Counted from the first letter of the stretch, positions 1 to 7,000 are shown. The stretch is DNA of 16,260 bases from an uncultured Chloroflexota bacterium (GCA_913046025.1 CAJWRP010000003.1:1-16260), one strand, 5' to 3'. The notes: generated by a model not told the origin, from the sequence alone. Made by a program: numbers and translations.

Positions 1-1106
1 ATGTCGTGGGTACCCTCGTAGGTATCCACTGATTCCAGGTTGAGCATGTGCCGGATGGCCCCGCGGCCAAGAGTGATTCCCTCGGCCCCAAGAATCTCAC
101 GGGCCGTGCGGGCCGCCCGCAGTGCCGATCGCACGTTCTCTCGCTTGGCCAGCGAGACCTGGGTGAAGGTCATTCCGCACTCGTCCTTGAGTTTCCCCAA
201 ACGCCAGGCCAAGAGCAGCCCCTTGGTGTGGTCGGCCAGCATATCCACTAGCTTGGCCTGCACCAGTTGGCGGGAAGCAATCCGCTTGCCGAAGGTCGAC
301 CGCTGTTTTGCAAACTCCAAAGCCTCGGAGTAGACGGCGTCCAGGGCGCCCAGCGCGCCCCATACAATGCCGTAGCGAGCCTGCGTCAGGCAGTCCAACG
401 GCGCAGACAGGCCGTGTGCTCCCGGAAGGATCGCGTCGGCCGGAACACGTACCTCGTCTAGCACCAGCTCCGCAGTATCGGAGGCGCGGAGGCTCATCTT
501 CTGCATGACGGGACGGGCCGAAAATCCAGGGGACTGGGTCGGTACGACGAAACCACGCGCCACTTCATCGTCGTCCTTGGCCCAAATAATCGCCACATCG
601 GCGGTATTGCCGCTGGTGATCCACATCTTGGTACCAGTGAGGACGTACGTGTCACCGTCTCGCCGGGCCCGAGTCTGCATTGCACCCGGGTCTGATCCGC
701 CCTCCGATTCCGTAAGTCCGAAGCACCCAATGGACTCGCCTGAGGCGAGGGCCGGAAGATAGCGACGGCGTTGTTCCTCTGAACCGTAGACATGTATCGG
801 ATACATGACCAGAGCGCCCTGTACGCTGGCGAAGCTCCTGAGGGCGGAGTCTGCGCGCTCCAGTTCGTACATGATCAGCCCGTAGGCCACGTTGCCTACG
901 CCTGCGACTCCGTACTCCACCGGCAAGTTCGCGCCCAGCAGCCCGAAATCACCCAATTTGAGAGCAAGATGCTCTGGAAACCCGCCCTCCTCCCACCAAT
1001 CGGCAATGTGAGGCAATATCTCGTCATCCACAAACTCGCGGACCGTCGACTGAATCTGAATCTCTTCAGGTTCGAGGAGATCGGCAATCCGGTAGTAGTC
1101 AAGCAT
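1..1106 (-). CDS. Acyl-CoA dehydrogenase, glutaryl-CoA dehydrogenase type (3' end beyond window)
   Basis: FAD-dependent dehydrogenase expected to oxidise an acyl-CoA thioester, by family glutaryl-CoA to crotonyl-CoA in lysine, tryptophan or aromatic acid breakdown. The first 368 residues are visible and follow glutaryl-CoA dehydrogenase closely along their whole length. They contain the substrate-pocket stretch ALRSFASVQGALVM (Arg90, Ser94), the FAD-binding CFGLTESEGGSDPG near 128-141, the SLRAS segment near 205, and the C-terminal TYEGTHD, whose Glu364 matches the catalytic base of that family. Only about 25 C-terminal residues should be missing. The ATG at 1106 gives the family's usual N-terminus; no strong Shine-Dalgarno lies next to it, the nearest GGAGG being about 30 bases upstream. 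Codon use is GC-rich, like the 4.2-9.7 kb backbone. The subclass is well supported; the exact substrate (glutaryl-CoA or a close analogue) is inferred. Confidence 0.93.
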   Translation of the reverse strand, partial: MLDYYRIADLLEPEEIQIQSTVREFVDDEILPHIADWWEEGGFPEHLALKLGDFGLLGANLPVEYGVAGVGNVAYGLIMYELERADSALRSFASVQGALVMYPIHVYGSEEQRRRYLPALASGESIGCFGLTESEGGSDPGAMQTRARRDGDTYVLTGTKMWITSGNTADVAIIWAKDDDEVARGFVVPTQSPGFSARPVMQKMSLRASDTAELVLDEVRVPADAILPGAHGLSAPLDCLTQARYGIVWGALGALDAVYSEALEFAKQRSTFGKRIASRQLVQAKLVDMLADHTKGLLLAWRLGKLKDECGMTFTQVSLAKRENVRSALRAARTAREILGAEGITLGRGAIRHMLNLESVDTYEGTHD

Positions 1107-1657
1107 TTGTAGCCACCCGAAACTGAAATTTCACCCCTCCCAAAAGGGAGCAATCGTGTTTGATATCCCGTGGGTCCAACCCGGTCCCAGGCCAGGGGAG
1201 TCCTAGTTGCCTCCCCCTCTCTGTCGCTTCTCAAATCTCCCTCAGCTGTCCCATATGTGCTGACGATACACAGTCTGTTCCTTTCTCGGGTAACTCTACC
1301 CTCGTCTCGGAGCTCGCACCACTCTTTGTCTTTCGGGTTCTTCAGCCCTCACAGGTGTCCCATTTTCGCTGACCATCTACAGTGTTCGTGTCTCGAAGCT
1401 CATCTTTCGGGTGTACCTTTCGCTGAGCGGACTAGTTGATCGTTGACATCAGGAAGTCGCCGACGGCTTCGGCCCGAACACCAAGCCAAGACCGCTGCTC
1501 CAGCCGCGGGATCCTGATCCTAGTGTTCTTCGGAGACCCTGGTTGGATGTCACTTCCAACACCATACCGTAAGGGATCAGACCAGCCTTCACCCGTTGGG
1601 GAGGAGGTTGGTGTTCTGTGTGTGGTAGAGACGGAGGGACTTGCTTAGGTAGGCGAG
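1107..1657. other. Gene-poor spacer, no credible gene
   Basis: About 550 bases with no reading frame that I can relate to a protein family. Short open frames exist on both strands but are biased and look accidental. The stretch holds a small CTCCC-AAAA-GGGAG hairpin at 1137-1150, upstream of the dehydrogenase start, and a two-copy imperfect repeat at 1246-1420 listed separately. It may be a worn insertion-sequence scar. Confidence 0.5.
1246..1420. repeat. Two-copy imperfect direct repeat
   Basis: The segment at 1246-1280 and that at 1355-1387 share the pattern TGTCCCAT, then GCTGAC, then ATCTACAGT or ATACACAGT, ending in GTTC. Similarity resumes further on, with GTCTCGGAGCTC (1302) matched by GTCTCGAAGCTC (1391), and both are followed by TCTTTCGGGT. 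The unit is about 90-110 bases with an indel between copies. A related string, TGTGCCACTTTTGCTGA, occurs at about 13236. The TG-start makes a transposon terminus possible, but no transposase is visible here. Confidence 0.45.
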
Positions 1658-2059
1658 TCATTCATCGTATCGTGCTTTTTTCCGCATAACGCAAGATTTG
1701 CATCGCTTTGGCAATTTGAGGTCTTTCTCCTCGAACCAATTTCGGTGGTCCAACGGGAACTCGCAGACCACGCCGCATTCGATGCATGTGTAGGATTCGT
1801 CGAGTGTGGCCTCGCTCCCGGTCACATGGAAGTGAATCACATTGCCAATCTCAGATGAAATGCGTTTCGCGGGTTTGGGGTCAATGTCGTGAACCCCTAA
1901 AATTTTATAAACCGCACTTACACTGATATTCAAAACCTTTGTAATCTCCTTCGCGGTGACCCCGTTCCAGGCCAGGACCAAAACCCCTAACTCTGTATTT
2001 TTTCCTAAGACGCCGTACTTTTTATGACCTTCTATCAATTTTACCTTTCTTCGCAGCAA
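1658..2059 (-). CDS. Small helix-turn-helix and zinc-ribbon protein
   Basis: A 133-residue protein. Residues 26-56 (VLAWNGVTAKEITKVLN then SVSAVYKIL) look like a helix-turn-helix of the kind used to bind DNA. Residues 89-130 form a zinc-ribbon with Cys92-x2-Cys95 and Cys120-x2-Cys123 ending in RKKARYDE; this resembles the short 'probable zinc-binding' ribbons (zf-trcl type) that end in PKRC-x2-C. The likely role is a small DNA-binding regulator, acting in the cytoplasm; the target is unknown. The start chosen is TTG at 2059, because no ATG or GTG is in frame between the stop at 2105-2107 and this point, and a near-consensus promoter ends just upstream. Codon use is AT-rich compared with the flanking dehydrogenase, suggesting acquired DNA. 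Confidence 0.65.
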   Translation of the reverse strand: MLRRKVKLIEGHKKYGVLGKNTELGVLVLAWNGVTAKEITKVLNISVSAVYKILGVHDIDPKPAKRISSEIGNVIHFHVTGSEATLDESYTCIECGVVCEFPLDHRNWFEEKDLKLPKRCKSCVMRKKARYDE

Positions 2060-2107
2060 TGCGACCTGCCTAGCTTCTATTGAGCTACTCCAATATTCAA
2101 CTACTTA

Positions 2108-2136
2108 TTTATACAGCCTGATACAATTCTTGTCAA
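2108..2136 (-). promoter_or_regulatory. Near-consensus sigma-70 promoter for the HTH/zinc-ribbon gene
   Basis: Read on the minus strand, TTGACA (2136-2131), a 17-base spacer, then TATAAA (2113-2108). Transcription would begin near 2101, giving a leader of about 40 bases to the TTG start at 2059. Match and spacing are close to ideal for a housekeeping promoter, which is uncommon elsewhere in this window. Confidence 0.65.
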
Positions 2137-2144
2137 GCACACTC

Positions 2145-2513
2145 CTACATAGACTCGCCCTTGCGTGGTCTATGAGTTTCGCACCAACGGAGGGGAAGAT
2201 ATTTTCCCCACTGTTGTCGGGGATTGGTCCTAACTCTTCGCTTTACACAACCACAAGACAGTGGCAAATTCTGCGCCCAAGTTTTTCCGTCGGACAGCAT
2301 CTTGGTTACTGGATCCCTCACAAACGGCCCAGTTACTGGATCCCTCGCAAACGGGCCAGTTATTAGCAGCCTGTTGAGCGACGCTTTGGGCGCGCACTGC
2401 TCACAAATCAGGCCTTTACCGGGCAACTGCTCTACGTATTTTATATCTTCAGTCCGACCACAACGATGGCATTCCATTTCCTTATCATCACTATTATTTT
2501 GTTGCATAGCCAT
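2145..2513 (-). CDS. Small cysteine-rich (zinc-binding) protein of unknown function
   Basis: A 122-residue protein from ATG 2513, chosen over an ATG 51 bases upstream because AAAGGAA sits 8 bases before it. Cys15-x2-Cys18 and Cys37-x2-Cys40 form an apparent zinc ribbon (MECHRCGR, then GLICEQCA). A second cluster, Cys87, Cys89, Cys111 and His114, lies near the C-terminus in CGCVKRR and LRWCETHR. Between them is a duplicated nine-residue unit (ITGPFARDP, VTGPFVRDP). I do not recognise a family. Paired CxxC motifs suggest a metal-stabilised fold that could bind nucleic acid or protein. It lies upstream of the HTH/zinc-ribbon gene on the same strand, 85 bases apart, but that gene has its own promoter. 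Composition is AT-rich, as for its neighbours. Confidence 0.6.
   Translation of the reverse strand: MAMQQNNSDDKEMECHRCGRTEDIKYVEQLPGKGLICEQCAPKASLNRLLITGPFARDPVTGPFVRDPVTKMLSDGKTWAQNLPLSCGCVKRRVRTNPRQQWGKYLPLRWCETHRPRKGESM
2305..2358. repeat. Two-unit 27-bp in-frame tandem repeat
   Basis: Two 27-base units, 2305-2331 and 2332-2358, differ at only a few positions. Each encodes nine residues in the minus-strand cysteine-rich protein (TGPFARDP or TGPFVRDP with a preceding hydrophobic residue). The unit length is a multiple of three, so gain or loss would not break the frame. Confidence 0.8.
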
Positions 2514-2645
2514 AAAATTGTTCCTTTCTACATTGATAGTTGTTTGTATGAACGATTGTCCCATATGTCTTTTGAGTGCTATCGACCTCCTTCCTTCATT
2601 GCGAACCTGGCTAATTTACGATATTAAGTGACCTGGTTTCGAATC

Positions 2646-2957
2646 CTAATCATCAACACGTCGATTGCTTACCATCGTGCTCAACCGCTTGCTCCAGTCC
2701 AGGAACCAGCCATACGACTCACGATGCTCGTAACAAAAAATATTTAGCTGCCTGAAAAGAGTGACGGCTTCTTCCTCGACACCATCGATTGGATATCCGG
2801 TGCCTTTCCAGAAAGATACCAAGACCGCGCGACAGATCCCGGAAAACACGGAGGGCGTCGGATAATCGAAAACGGTTAGTGTCTCCAGGATCAAGTCCAG
2901 TAAATACCGTGCCTCTTCCTCATTTAGAGAGCGCTTTGTCGCTTTAATTTGACTCAT
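2646..2957 (-). CDS. Hypothetical protein, 103 residues
   Basis: Not recognised. From ATG 2957 the protein is charged at the N-terminus (MSQIKATKRSLNEEEARY), then probably mostly helical (LLDLILETLTVFDY, AVTLFRQLNIFCYEHRES), with aromatic-rich ends (WFLDWSKRL). There is no signal peptide, membrane segment or metal motif. Base composition and codon use match the two zinc-binding genes downstream on the same strand, so all three probably arrived together. The 132-base gap to the next gene argues against tight coupling. A TTGACA element sits about 75 bases upstream inside a duplicated repeat. Confidence 0.5.
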   Translation of the reverse strand: MSQIKATKRSLNEEEARYLLDLILETLTVFDYPTPSVFSGICRAVLVSFWKGTGYPIDGVEEEAVTLFRQLNIFCYEHRESYGWFLDWSKRLSTMVSNRRVDD

Positions 2958-3011
2958 TACCCCGGATGATACACTTTTCTAGTCATGTGCTGTTAGTCGT
3001 ATAACCCTTAT

Positions 3012-3038
3012 AGCATATGCCGACGTCTTATTTGTCAA
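3012..3038 (-). promoter_or_regulatory. Candidate promoter for the 103-residue hypothetical gene
   Basis: On the minus strand TTGACA (3038-3033) is a perfect -35. The -10 is ambiguous: TATGCT (3017-3012) gives a 15-base spacer and TATAAG (3012-3007) gives 20. The same TTGACAAATA string occurs in the second copy of the repeat, at about 3225-3216. Confidence 0.35.
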
Positions 3039-3284
3039 TAGAGTTATCCCTAAATATCTGGCCTTGGCAATGCGATATGATACATGCGTTGAGACCGAGG
3101 GATTGGCCTCATTGTAAACCTTACCTATCCGTTACCTGCCTCGCCAAACGCTGGCCCGATTACCTCCTTGGCGTTATTTGTTCGACCTGTAAATAGAATA
3201 ACATATTGAAGGTTCTATTTGTCAAGGGGATCCTTAAATATCTGGCCTTGAAAGCACGATATGATACATGCGTTGAGACTGAGG
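3029..3284. repeat. Direct repeat of about 70 bp in two copies, 187 bp apart
   Basis: Copy 1 is 3029-3100 and copy 2 is 3216-3284. Shared blocks include TATTTGTCAA, AAATATCTGGCCTTG, GATATGATACATGCGTTGAG and a closing GAGG. Each copy carries TTGACA on the minus strand. Between them (3101-3215) I see no gene, but the minus strand has a strong AAGGAGG with no usable start codon after it, and a CGCCAA/TTGGCG stem (3142-3147 with 3168-3173) around it. This looks like a duplicated promoter-leader whose second gene has been lost. Confidence 0.65.
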
Positions 3285-3340
3285 ACATTGCTCCCTCTAG
3301 AGGATCATGGATCCCCTATCACGTGGCTCTCGTCCGTGAA

Positions 3341-3445
3341 TTGTCCACCCGGGATTTTGCATTCTTAATCGACGCACCAAACAGTGAGAAATACAGTACC
3401 GGTGATAACTTGGACATCGACGGTATCATCTCTTTTCGACGGTAG
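3341..3445 (+). pseudogene. Possible C-terminal scrap of a short-chain dehydrogenase
   Basis: This is the tail of an open frame that starts within the repeat at 3206. Its last 30 or so residues, FAFLIDAPNSEKYSTGDNLD then IDGIISFRR, resemble the end of short-chain dehydrogenase/reductase proteins, where a FLxSDxASYITG-type segment leads into NLxVDGG. No Rossmann glycine motif, catalytic Tyr-x3-Lys or start with a ribosome site is present upstream, so only a fragment can remain. The resemblance is from memory of the family pattern and could be chance. Confidence 0.35.
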
Positions 3446-3817
3446 TGCGGCAAGAAGAAGCTTGTACACTGGAGTATGTTTGCCAAATTTGAGTTACATA
3501 AGAACACTTATAACAGAGAATCCCTGTCTAGAGGGCCGAACTAGACGCACCACGAAAATAGGCACATCTTTCTACGTACAACCCCACTCCAAATGCCCGT
3601 GGGGCGCCTCCAGCGTCACGGAGGTGCCCTCCCGAACAGCACATGCCCCGTACTCAGGGTGCACGCAACGCCGGAGTACCGCAGCGCTATAGGTGCGACT
3701 ACAGTCTGCCTCTGGATGCGACCCGTGATGAAGTGCGCGAGGGCGTCTCGATAGGAATGGGTAACGCCTTAAATCCAGATTTTACCGGCAAAGGCTAATC
3801 TGGATGTCAGGTCCAGT
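3446..3817. other. Gene-poor spacer, probably decayed sequence
   Basis: No confident gene. Both strands have short stretches that look codon-like. On the plus strand, a frame ending at 3799 encodes DYSLPLDATRDEVREG; the minus strand has an antisense frame of similar length. Neither fits a family I know. An imperfect ten-base stem (GGGCGCCTCC 3602-3611 with GGAGGTGCCC 3620-3629) lacks a T-run on either side. Confidence 0.4.
3773..3805. repeat. Perfect 9-bp inverted repeat
   Basis: ATCCAGATT (3773-3781) pairs exactly with AATCTGGAT (3797-3805) across a 15-base loop. No T-run follows, so a standard terminator is unlikely. An operator or transposon-end scar is possible. Confidence 0.5.
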
Positions 3818-4153
3818 GTGCATTCGAGCTCAGAACCACGGTGCCCAGGCAGGCGGTGGGCGATAGGTCTCGCCCGCTACCTAGGTGGGTCCCGCGTAGT
3901 AGACGGACTCTATGTGGCAGTGGTACCCTCGTCCGTGTTGATCCTCATGTCCCGCAACGTCGTCCTTGGTGGGGCTGTGGGCTTTGTACTGCTCAACGCT
4001 CTAACGATCCTGACCCGGCAACCAGGAAGCCTCATCGCTCTGTGTCTGCTACTCAGCGCTATTATCGTCGCAACTCATTTGGCAGGGTCGTGGTCTCGCT
4101 ATGTGGAAGCGATTCGAACCAGGCAATGGGGCGTGATGTTGTGGGTAGAATAA
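3818..4153 (+). pseudogene. Membrane-protein fragment, possibly C-terminal part of a PlsY-like acyltransferase
   Basis: The frame (GTG at 3818) has an unconvincing N-terminus followed by about 75 residues that are clearly membrane-like: GLYVAVVPSSVLILM, VVLGGAVGFVLLNALTIL and LIALCLLLSAIIVATHL, closing with a basic tail (SRYVEAIRTRQWGVMLWVE). The arrangement recalls the last helices and cytoplasmic tail of PlsY-type glycerol-3-phosphate acyltransferases, but the acyl-phosphate and glycerol-3-phosphate binding loops that would prove it are absent. It ends 37 bases before the Gfo/Idh start on the same strand. I read it as a 5'-truncated relic; a short independent membrane protein is the alternative. 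Confidence 0.35.
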
Positions 4154-4190
4154 TGCAATCCAAGTCGGGACACCCCATGGAGGCATCAAC

Positions 4191-5189
4191 ATGAAGGTAG
4201 GGCTCATCGGCGCCGGTCGGATAGGCGCATTCCACGCGAAGAACCTTGTTTCACTGGAAGGAGTGACATCGCTCTTTGTCGCAGACGTTGATCTTGGACA
4301 AGCGGAAAGAGTCGCAAAGGATATCGGAGCCCGAGCCCTCCCAGATGTATCTTCGCTCATCGAAGAGGTCGACGCGTTGGTTATATCGGCTGCGACCGAC
4401 GTCCACGCCGAGTTGATTCGCGCGGGCGCTGAGGCCGGATTGCCGATTTTTTGCGAGAAGCCGATCTCCTTGGACCTGGACTCCACGGTCAGCGCATTGA
4501 ATGTCGTGGAGCAGAACGGTGTAGCCCTACAGATAGGTTTCCAAAGACGCTTTGACCCCGGCTACATCGAGGCGAGGCGTCTGGTTGCATCCGGCGACAT
4601 CGGTCGGCTCTACGCGGCCCGTCTCGCGACCCATGACCCGCAGCCCGCCCACGACGCCTACATACGGGCCAGCGGAGGGCTGTTCCGGGACATGATGATC
4701 CACGATTTCGACGTCCTGCGCTGGACAACTGGCCTTGAAGTGATCGAGGTCTACGCGCGGGGCAACGCACTGACGGACAACAAGGCGTTCCCAAACATCG
4801 GGGACGTGGACACCGCCGCTGCGCTTTTGACGCTTGAGGGCGGCGCAGTAGCCGTCATCACCGGCCTTCGCCACGACCCTCTGGGGTACGATGTCCGGCT
4901 TGAGCTGTTCGGGTCCCGTGACAGCGTCGTGGTCGGCACCGGAGGCAAGGAACCTCTTCGGGCGCTGGACGGTGACCCTGAGGATGGGTCTGCGAGAAGA
5001 CACCAGTTCTTCATGGACCGGTTCGAATCCGCGTACCAGGACGAGTTGAAGGCGTTCCTGAAGGTCGCTCGCGGAGAGATAGTCAGCCCCTGCTCAGGCG
5101 CCGACGCGTTGGAGGCGTTGCGTATCGCCGAGGCAGCCACACGCTCTCTCCGAGAGGGGCGGCCGGTTGCCGTGGACGAGATCCCTTAG
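4191..5189 (+). CDS. Gfo/Idh/MocA-family NAD(P)-dependent oxidoreductase (inositol 2-dehydrogenase-like)
   Basis: A complete 332-residue cytoplasmic oxidoreductase. The N-terminal Rossmann fold opens with MKVGLIGAGRIGAFHA (GxGxxG at 7-12). The family EKP motif is Glu89-Lys90-Pro91 in FCEKPISLDL, with Lys90 as the catalytic lysine. The C-terminal domain carries GGLFRDMMIHDFDVLRW, with Asp167 and His171 in the positions expected of the catalytic pair. The family oxidises polyols, sugars or related alcohols, and inositol 2-dehydrogenase is the closest match by motif style; the substrate is not determined. A good GGAGG (4179-4183) lies seven bases before the ATG. A second, clearly related copy lies at 14832-15827 on the other strand. 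Confidence 0.92.
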   Translation: MKVGLIGAGRIGAFHAKNLVSLEGVTSLFVADVDLGQAERVAKDIGARALPDVSSLIEEVDALVISAATDVHAELIRAGAEAGLPIFCEKPISLDLDSTVSALNVVEQNGVALQIGFQRRFDPGYIEARRLVASGDIGRLYAARLATHDPQPAHDAYIRASGGLFRDMMIHDFDVLRWTTGLEVIEVYARGNALTDNKAFPNIGDVDTAAALLTLEGGAVAVITGLRHDPLGYDVRLELFGSRDSVVVGTGGKEPLRALDGDPEDGSARRHQFFMDRFESAYQDELKAFLKVARGEIVSPCSGADALEALRIAEAATRSLREGRPVAVDEIP

Positions 5190-5190
5190 G

Positions 5191-5203
5191 CGGAGCAGCT
5201 CCG
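5191..5203. terminator. Short GC palindrome between convergent genes
   Basis: CGGAGCAGCTCCG is a perfect palindrome directly after the Gfo/Idh stop, in the 22-base gap before the convergent acetyltransferase relic. It has no clear T-run, so termination activity is uncertain. Confidence 0.22.
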
Positions 5204-5211
5204 GATTTGCG

Positions 5212-5649
5212 CTAACCACTCTGATCATCCTCAAGACGCTTGCCCATGCTAACGACGTCGTCCACAGAGAACCCGATCCTTTCGTAAAACGCGATCACAT
5301 CGGTATTCGAGCTTCTGACTTGGAGGTTGATATTGGGGCAACCCAGTGCCCTGAAGCGTGTCTCAGCCTCGTCTATGAGTCGACGCCCGAGTCCACTGTG
5401 CCTTGAATCTGACGCCACCGCCAGGTAGTTGATCCAGCCGCGATGCCCGTCGTATCCCACCATTGCGGTACCGACTAGTCAGGTGTTGAGCATCCCGACA
5501 AGAAACATGTCCGTCTGAGTTGATAGCTTGTTGCGTCGAATGTCCTTCACCGGGTCATTCCAAGGGACAACGAGGTCGCACTCTCGCCACAAGTCCACCA
5601 CCGCGTCCTGATCAGAATCAACGTAGGTACGTATCTCTATTTCGGTCAT
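5212..5649 (-). pseudogene. GNAT acetyltransferase, YpeA-like, interrupted by an in-frame TGA
   Basis: From ATG 5649 (GAGG seven bases upstream) the reading is MTEIEIRTYVDSDQDAV, then WRECDLVVPWNDPVKDIRR and FLVGMLNT. A TGA at 5481-5479 follows, after which the same frame continues with LVGTAMVGYDGHRGWINYL, the acetyl-CoA loop RHSGLGRRLI, and IAFYERIGFSVDDVVSMGKR. Joined across the stop, the 145 codons match E. coli YpeA in length and order, including the LWERCDL, PWNDP, GYDGHRG and GKRL landmarks. The stop falls between the two halves with no frameshift, so a single substitution could have caused it. The gene is therefore probably dead, or the stop is a sequencing error. Function before loss: cytoplasmic N-acetylation of a protein or small amine. 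Confidence 0.85.
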
Positions 5650-5826
5650 GGTCCCACCTCTGAAGCCCACTCTCAGGTGTTCTTGCCTTGCACGCTACAC
5701 CATGTCGTGTATTGTCTACGCGAGAGGACATCGGACCGTGGATCAGTCGAGCCGCCGATCACATGGTAGAATGGGCGACGTCGCCAGTTCAGGGCCGAAA
5801 CTGGGGCACCTTTTCCACGTTTATAC

Positions 5827-5841
5827 CTCATACCTTATGAG
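5827..5841 (+). promoter_or_regulatory. Palindrome just upstream of the permease ribosome site
   Basis: CTCATACCTTATGAG is a 6+6 inverted repeat around a three-base centre. It ends about six bases before the GGAG that serves the permease ATG at 5859. Its position suits an operator or a translation-modulating hairpin; no regulator can be assigned. Confidence 0.25.
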
Positions 5842-5858
5842 TATTGGAGACCGGCTGC

Positions 5859-6863
5859 ATGCTTTCGTTCATCATCCGCCGAACGCTTCTCTCGCTGCTG
5901 ACAATCTGGGCACTGTCTGTAATTTCTTTCGTCGTGATTCAGCTTCCGCCGGGCGACTTCGTGGACACCTATATTCTCGATCTGGTGCAGGGCGGAGCTC
6001 AGGGAGCTGAGACAACCCCGGCGATGCTGGACCTTGCGGCAGGACTTCGAGTGCAGTTCGGTTTGGACAGGCCGATGTACGTCCAGTACGCCAAGTGGAT
6101 TTGGAAGGTCGTACGGGGCGACCTCGGCCGGTCGTTGGTATTCCAAAAACCTGTGTCAGAGATCATCTCCGAACGTCTGTTGATGACCATCATCCTGGCG
6201 GGAACCACGGCCCTGTTCGCATGGGGCCTCTCCATACCTATCGGGATCTATTCCGCCGTTCGACAGCACAGTATCGAAGACTACACGTTCACATTCCTCG
6301 GTTTCATGGGCCTGGCAGTGCCCGACTTCCTCCTGGCGCTGTGGCTGCTGTGGGTCACATTTACATATTTCCCAGACCACGAGATCGGCGGCCTGTTCTC
6401 TCGCGAATATATCGAGGCGGAGTGGAGCTGGGGGCGGGTGATGAATCTCATCTCGCATCTGTGGATAGCAGCGTTCGTGGTGGGCACCGCAGGTACGGCT
6501 GCCCTCATACGCGTGATGCGGGCGAATCTGCTGGACGAGCTGCACAAGCCCTATGTGGTCACCGCTCGTGCGAAGGGATTGCCCGAGTGGAAGCTGATCT
6601 TGAAGTACCCCGTGCGGTTGGCGCTCAACCCGTTGGTGAGCACGCTGGGATACCTGCTGCCGGTATTGATGTCGGGGAGCGTAATCGTCTCGGTCGTGCT
6701 AAGTCTGCCAACCGAGGGGCCTTTGCTCCTGAAGGCTCTACTAGCGGAGGATCTATTTGTGTCGGGGGCCATCGTGCTGCTTCTCGGCACCCTGACCGTC
6801 ATCGGGACGCTGATGTCCGACATTTTCCTAGGCATCCTGGACCCGCGCATCAGAATGGGCTAG
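5859..6863 (+). CDS. ABC transporter permease, DppB/OppB type
   Basis: A 334-residue inner-membrane permease of the peptide/nickel/opine class. It opens with a cytoplasmic RR followed by a first helix (LLSLLTIWALSVISFVVIQL) and PPGDF. The family signatures are present: LGRSLVF near 89-95, GLAVPDFLLALWLLW near 151-165, and the ATPase-contacting EAA-type loop near 232-262 (YVVTARAKGLPEWKLI, then YPVRLALNPL). It ends in FLGILDPRIRMG, a typical DppB finish. ATG 5859 is preferred over an upstream in-frame TTG (5844), because GGAG lies nine bases before it and it starts directly at the first helix. What is odd is the neighbourhood: no DppC permease, ATPase or substrate-binding protein flanks it. 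The missing partners may lie elsewhere or have been lost. Confidence 0.92.
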   Translation: MLSFIIRRTLLSLLTIWALSVISFVVIQLPPGDFVDTYILDLVQGGAQGAETTPAMLDLAAGLRVQFGLDRPMYVQYAKWIWKVVRGDLGRSLVFQKPVSEIISERLLMTIILAGTTALFAWGLSIPIGIYSAVRQHSIEDYTFTFLGFMGLAVPDFLLALWLLWVTFTYFPDHEIGGLFSREYIEAEWSWGRVMNLISHLWIAAFVVGTAGTAALIRVMRANLLDELHKPYVVTARAKGLPEWKLILKYPVRLALNPLVSTLGYLLPVLMSGSVIVSVVLSLPTEGPLLLKALLAEDLFVSGAIVLLLGTLTVIGTLMSDIFLGILDPRIRMG

Positions 6864-6908
6864 CCTGCAACACGCGGCTGGTGTGGTGATGCCACCCTAT
6901 CATTCGAA

Positions 6909-6923
6909 CAGCATCCGATGCTG
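6909..6923. other. Perfect 7-bp palindrome after the permease gene
   Basis: CAGCATCCGATGCTG forms a compact hairpin 46 bases after the permease stop and 78 bases before the PhyH start. It could end permease transcription or act as an operator for the next gene. There is no T-run, so the role is open. Confidence 0.25.
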
Positions 6924-7000
6924 GCGATAACGCCTGGGATGGTCCCTCCAATAAGCGAACGATCTCTAGAGTGGGCCATGCCGATGGAAAAGGAGAAGAC

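Noticed and set aside
1436..1661. Overlapping open frames on both strands after the first dehydrogenase
   Set aside because: Proline- and serine-rich translations with no recognisable motif and no ribosome site; better explained as noncoding spacer.
3602..3629. GC-rich hairpin as a transcription terminator
   Set aside because: One stem mismatch, no T-run on either side and no gene ending next to it.
6095..6889. A 264-codon frame inside the permease gene
   Set aside because: It overlaps the permease in another frame and is arginine- and histidine-rich as expected of a GC-rich shadow frame; the permease reading has clear family motifs.
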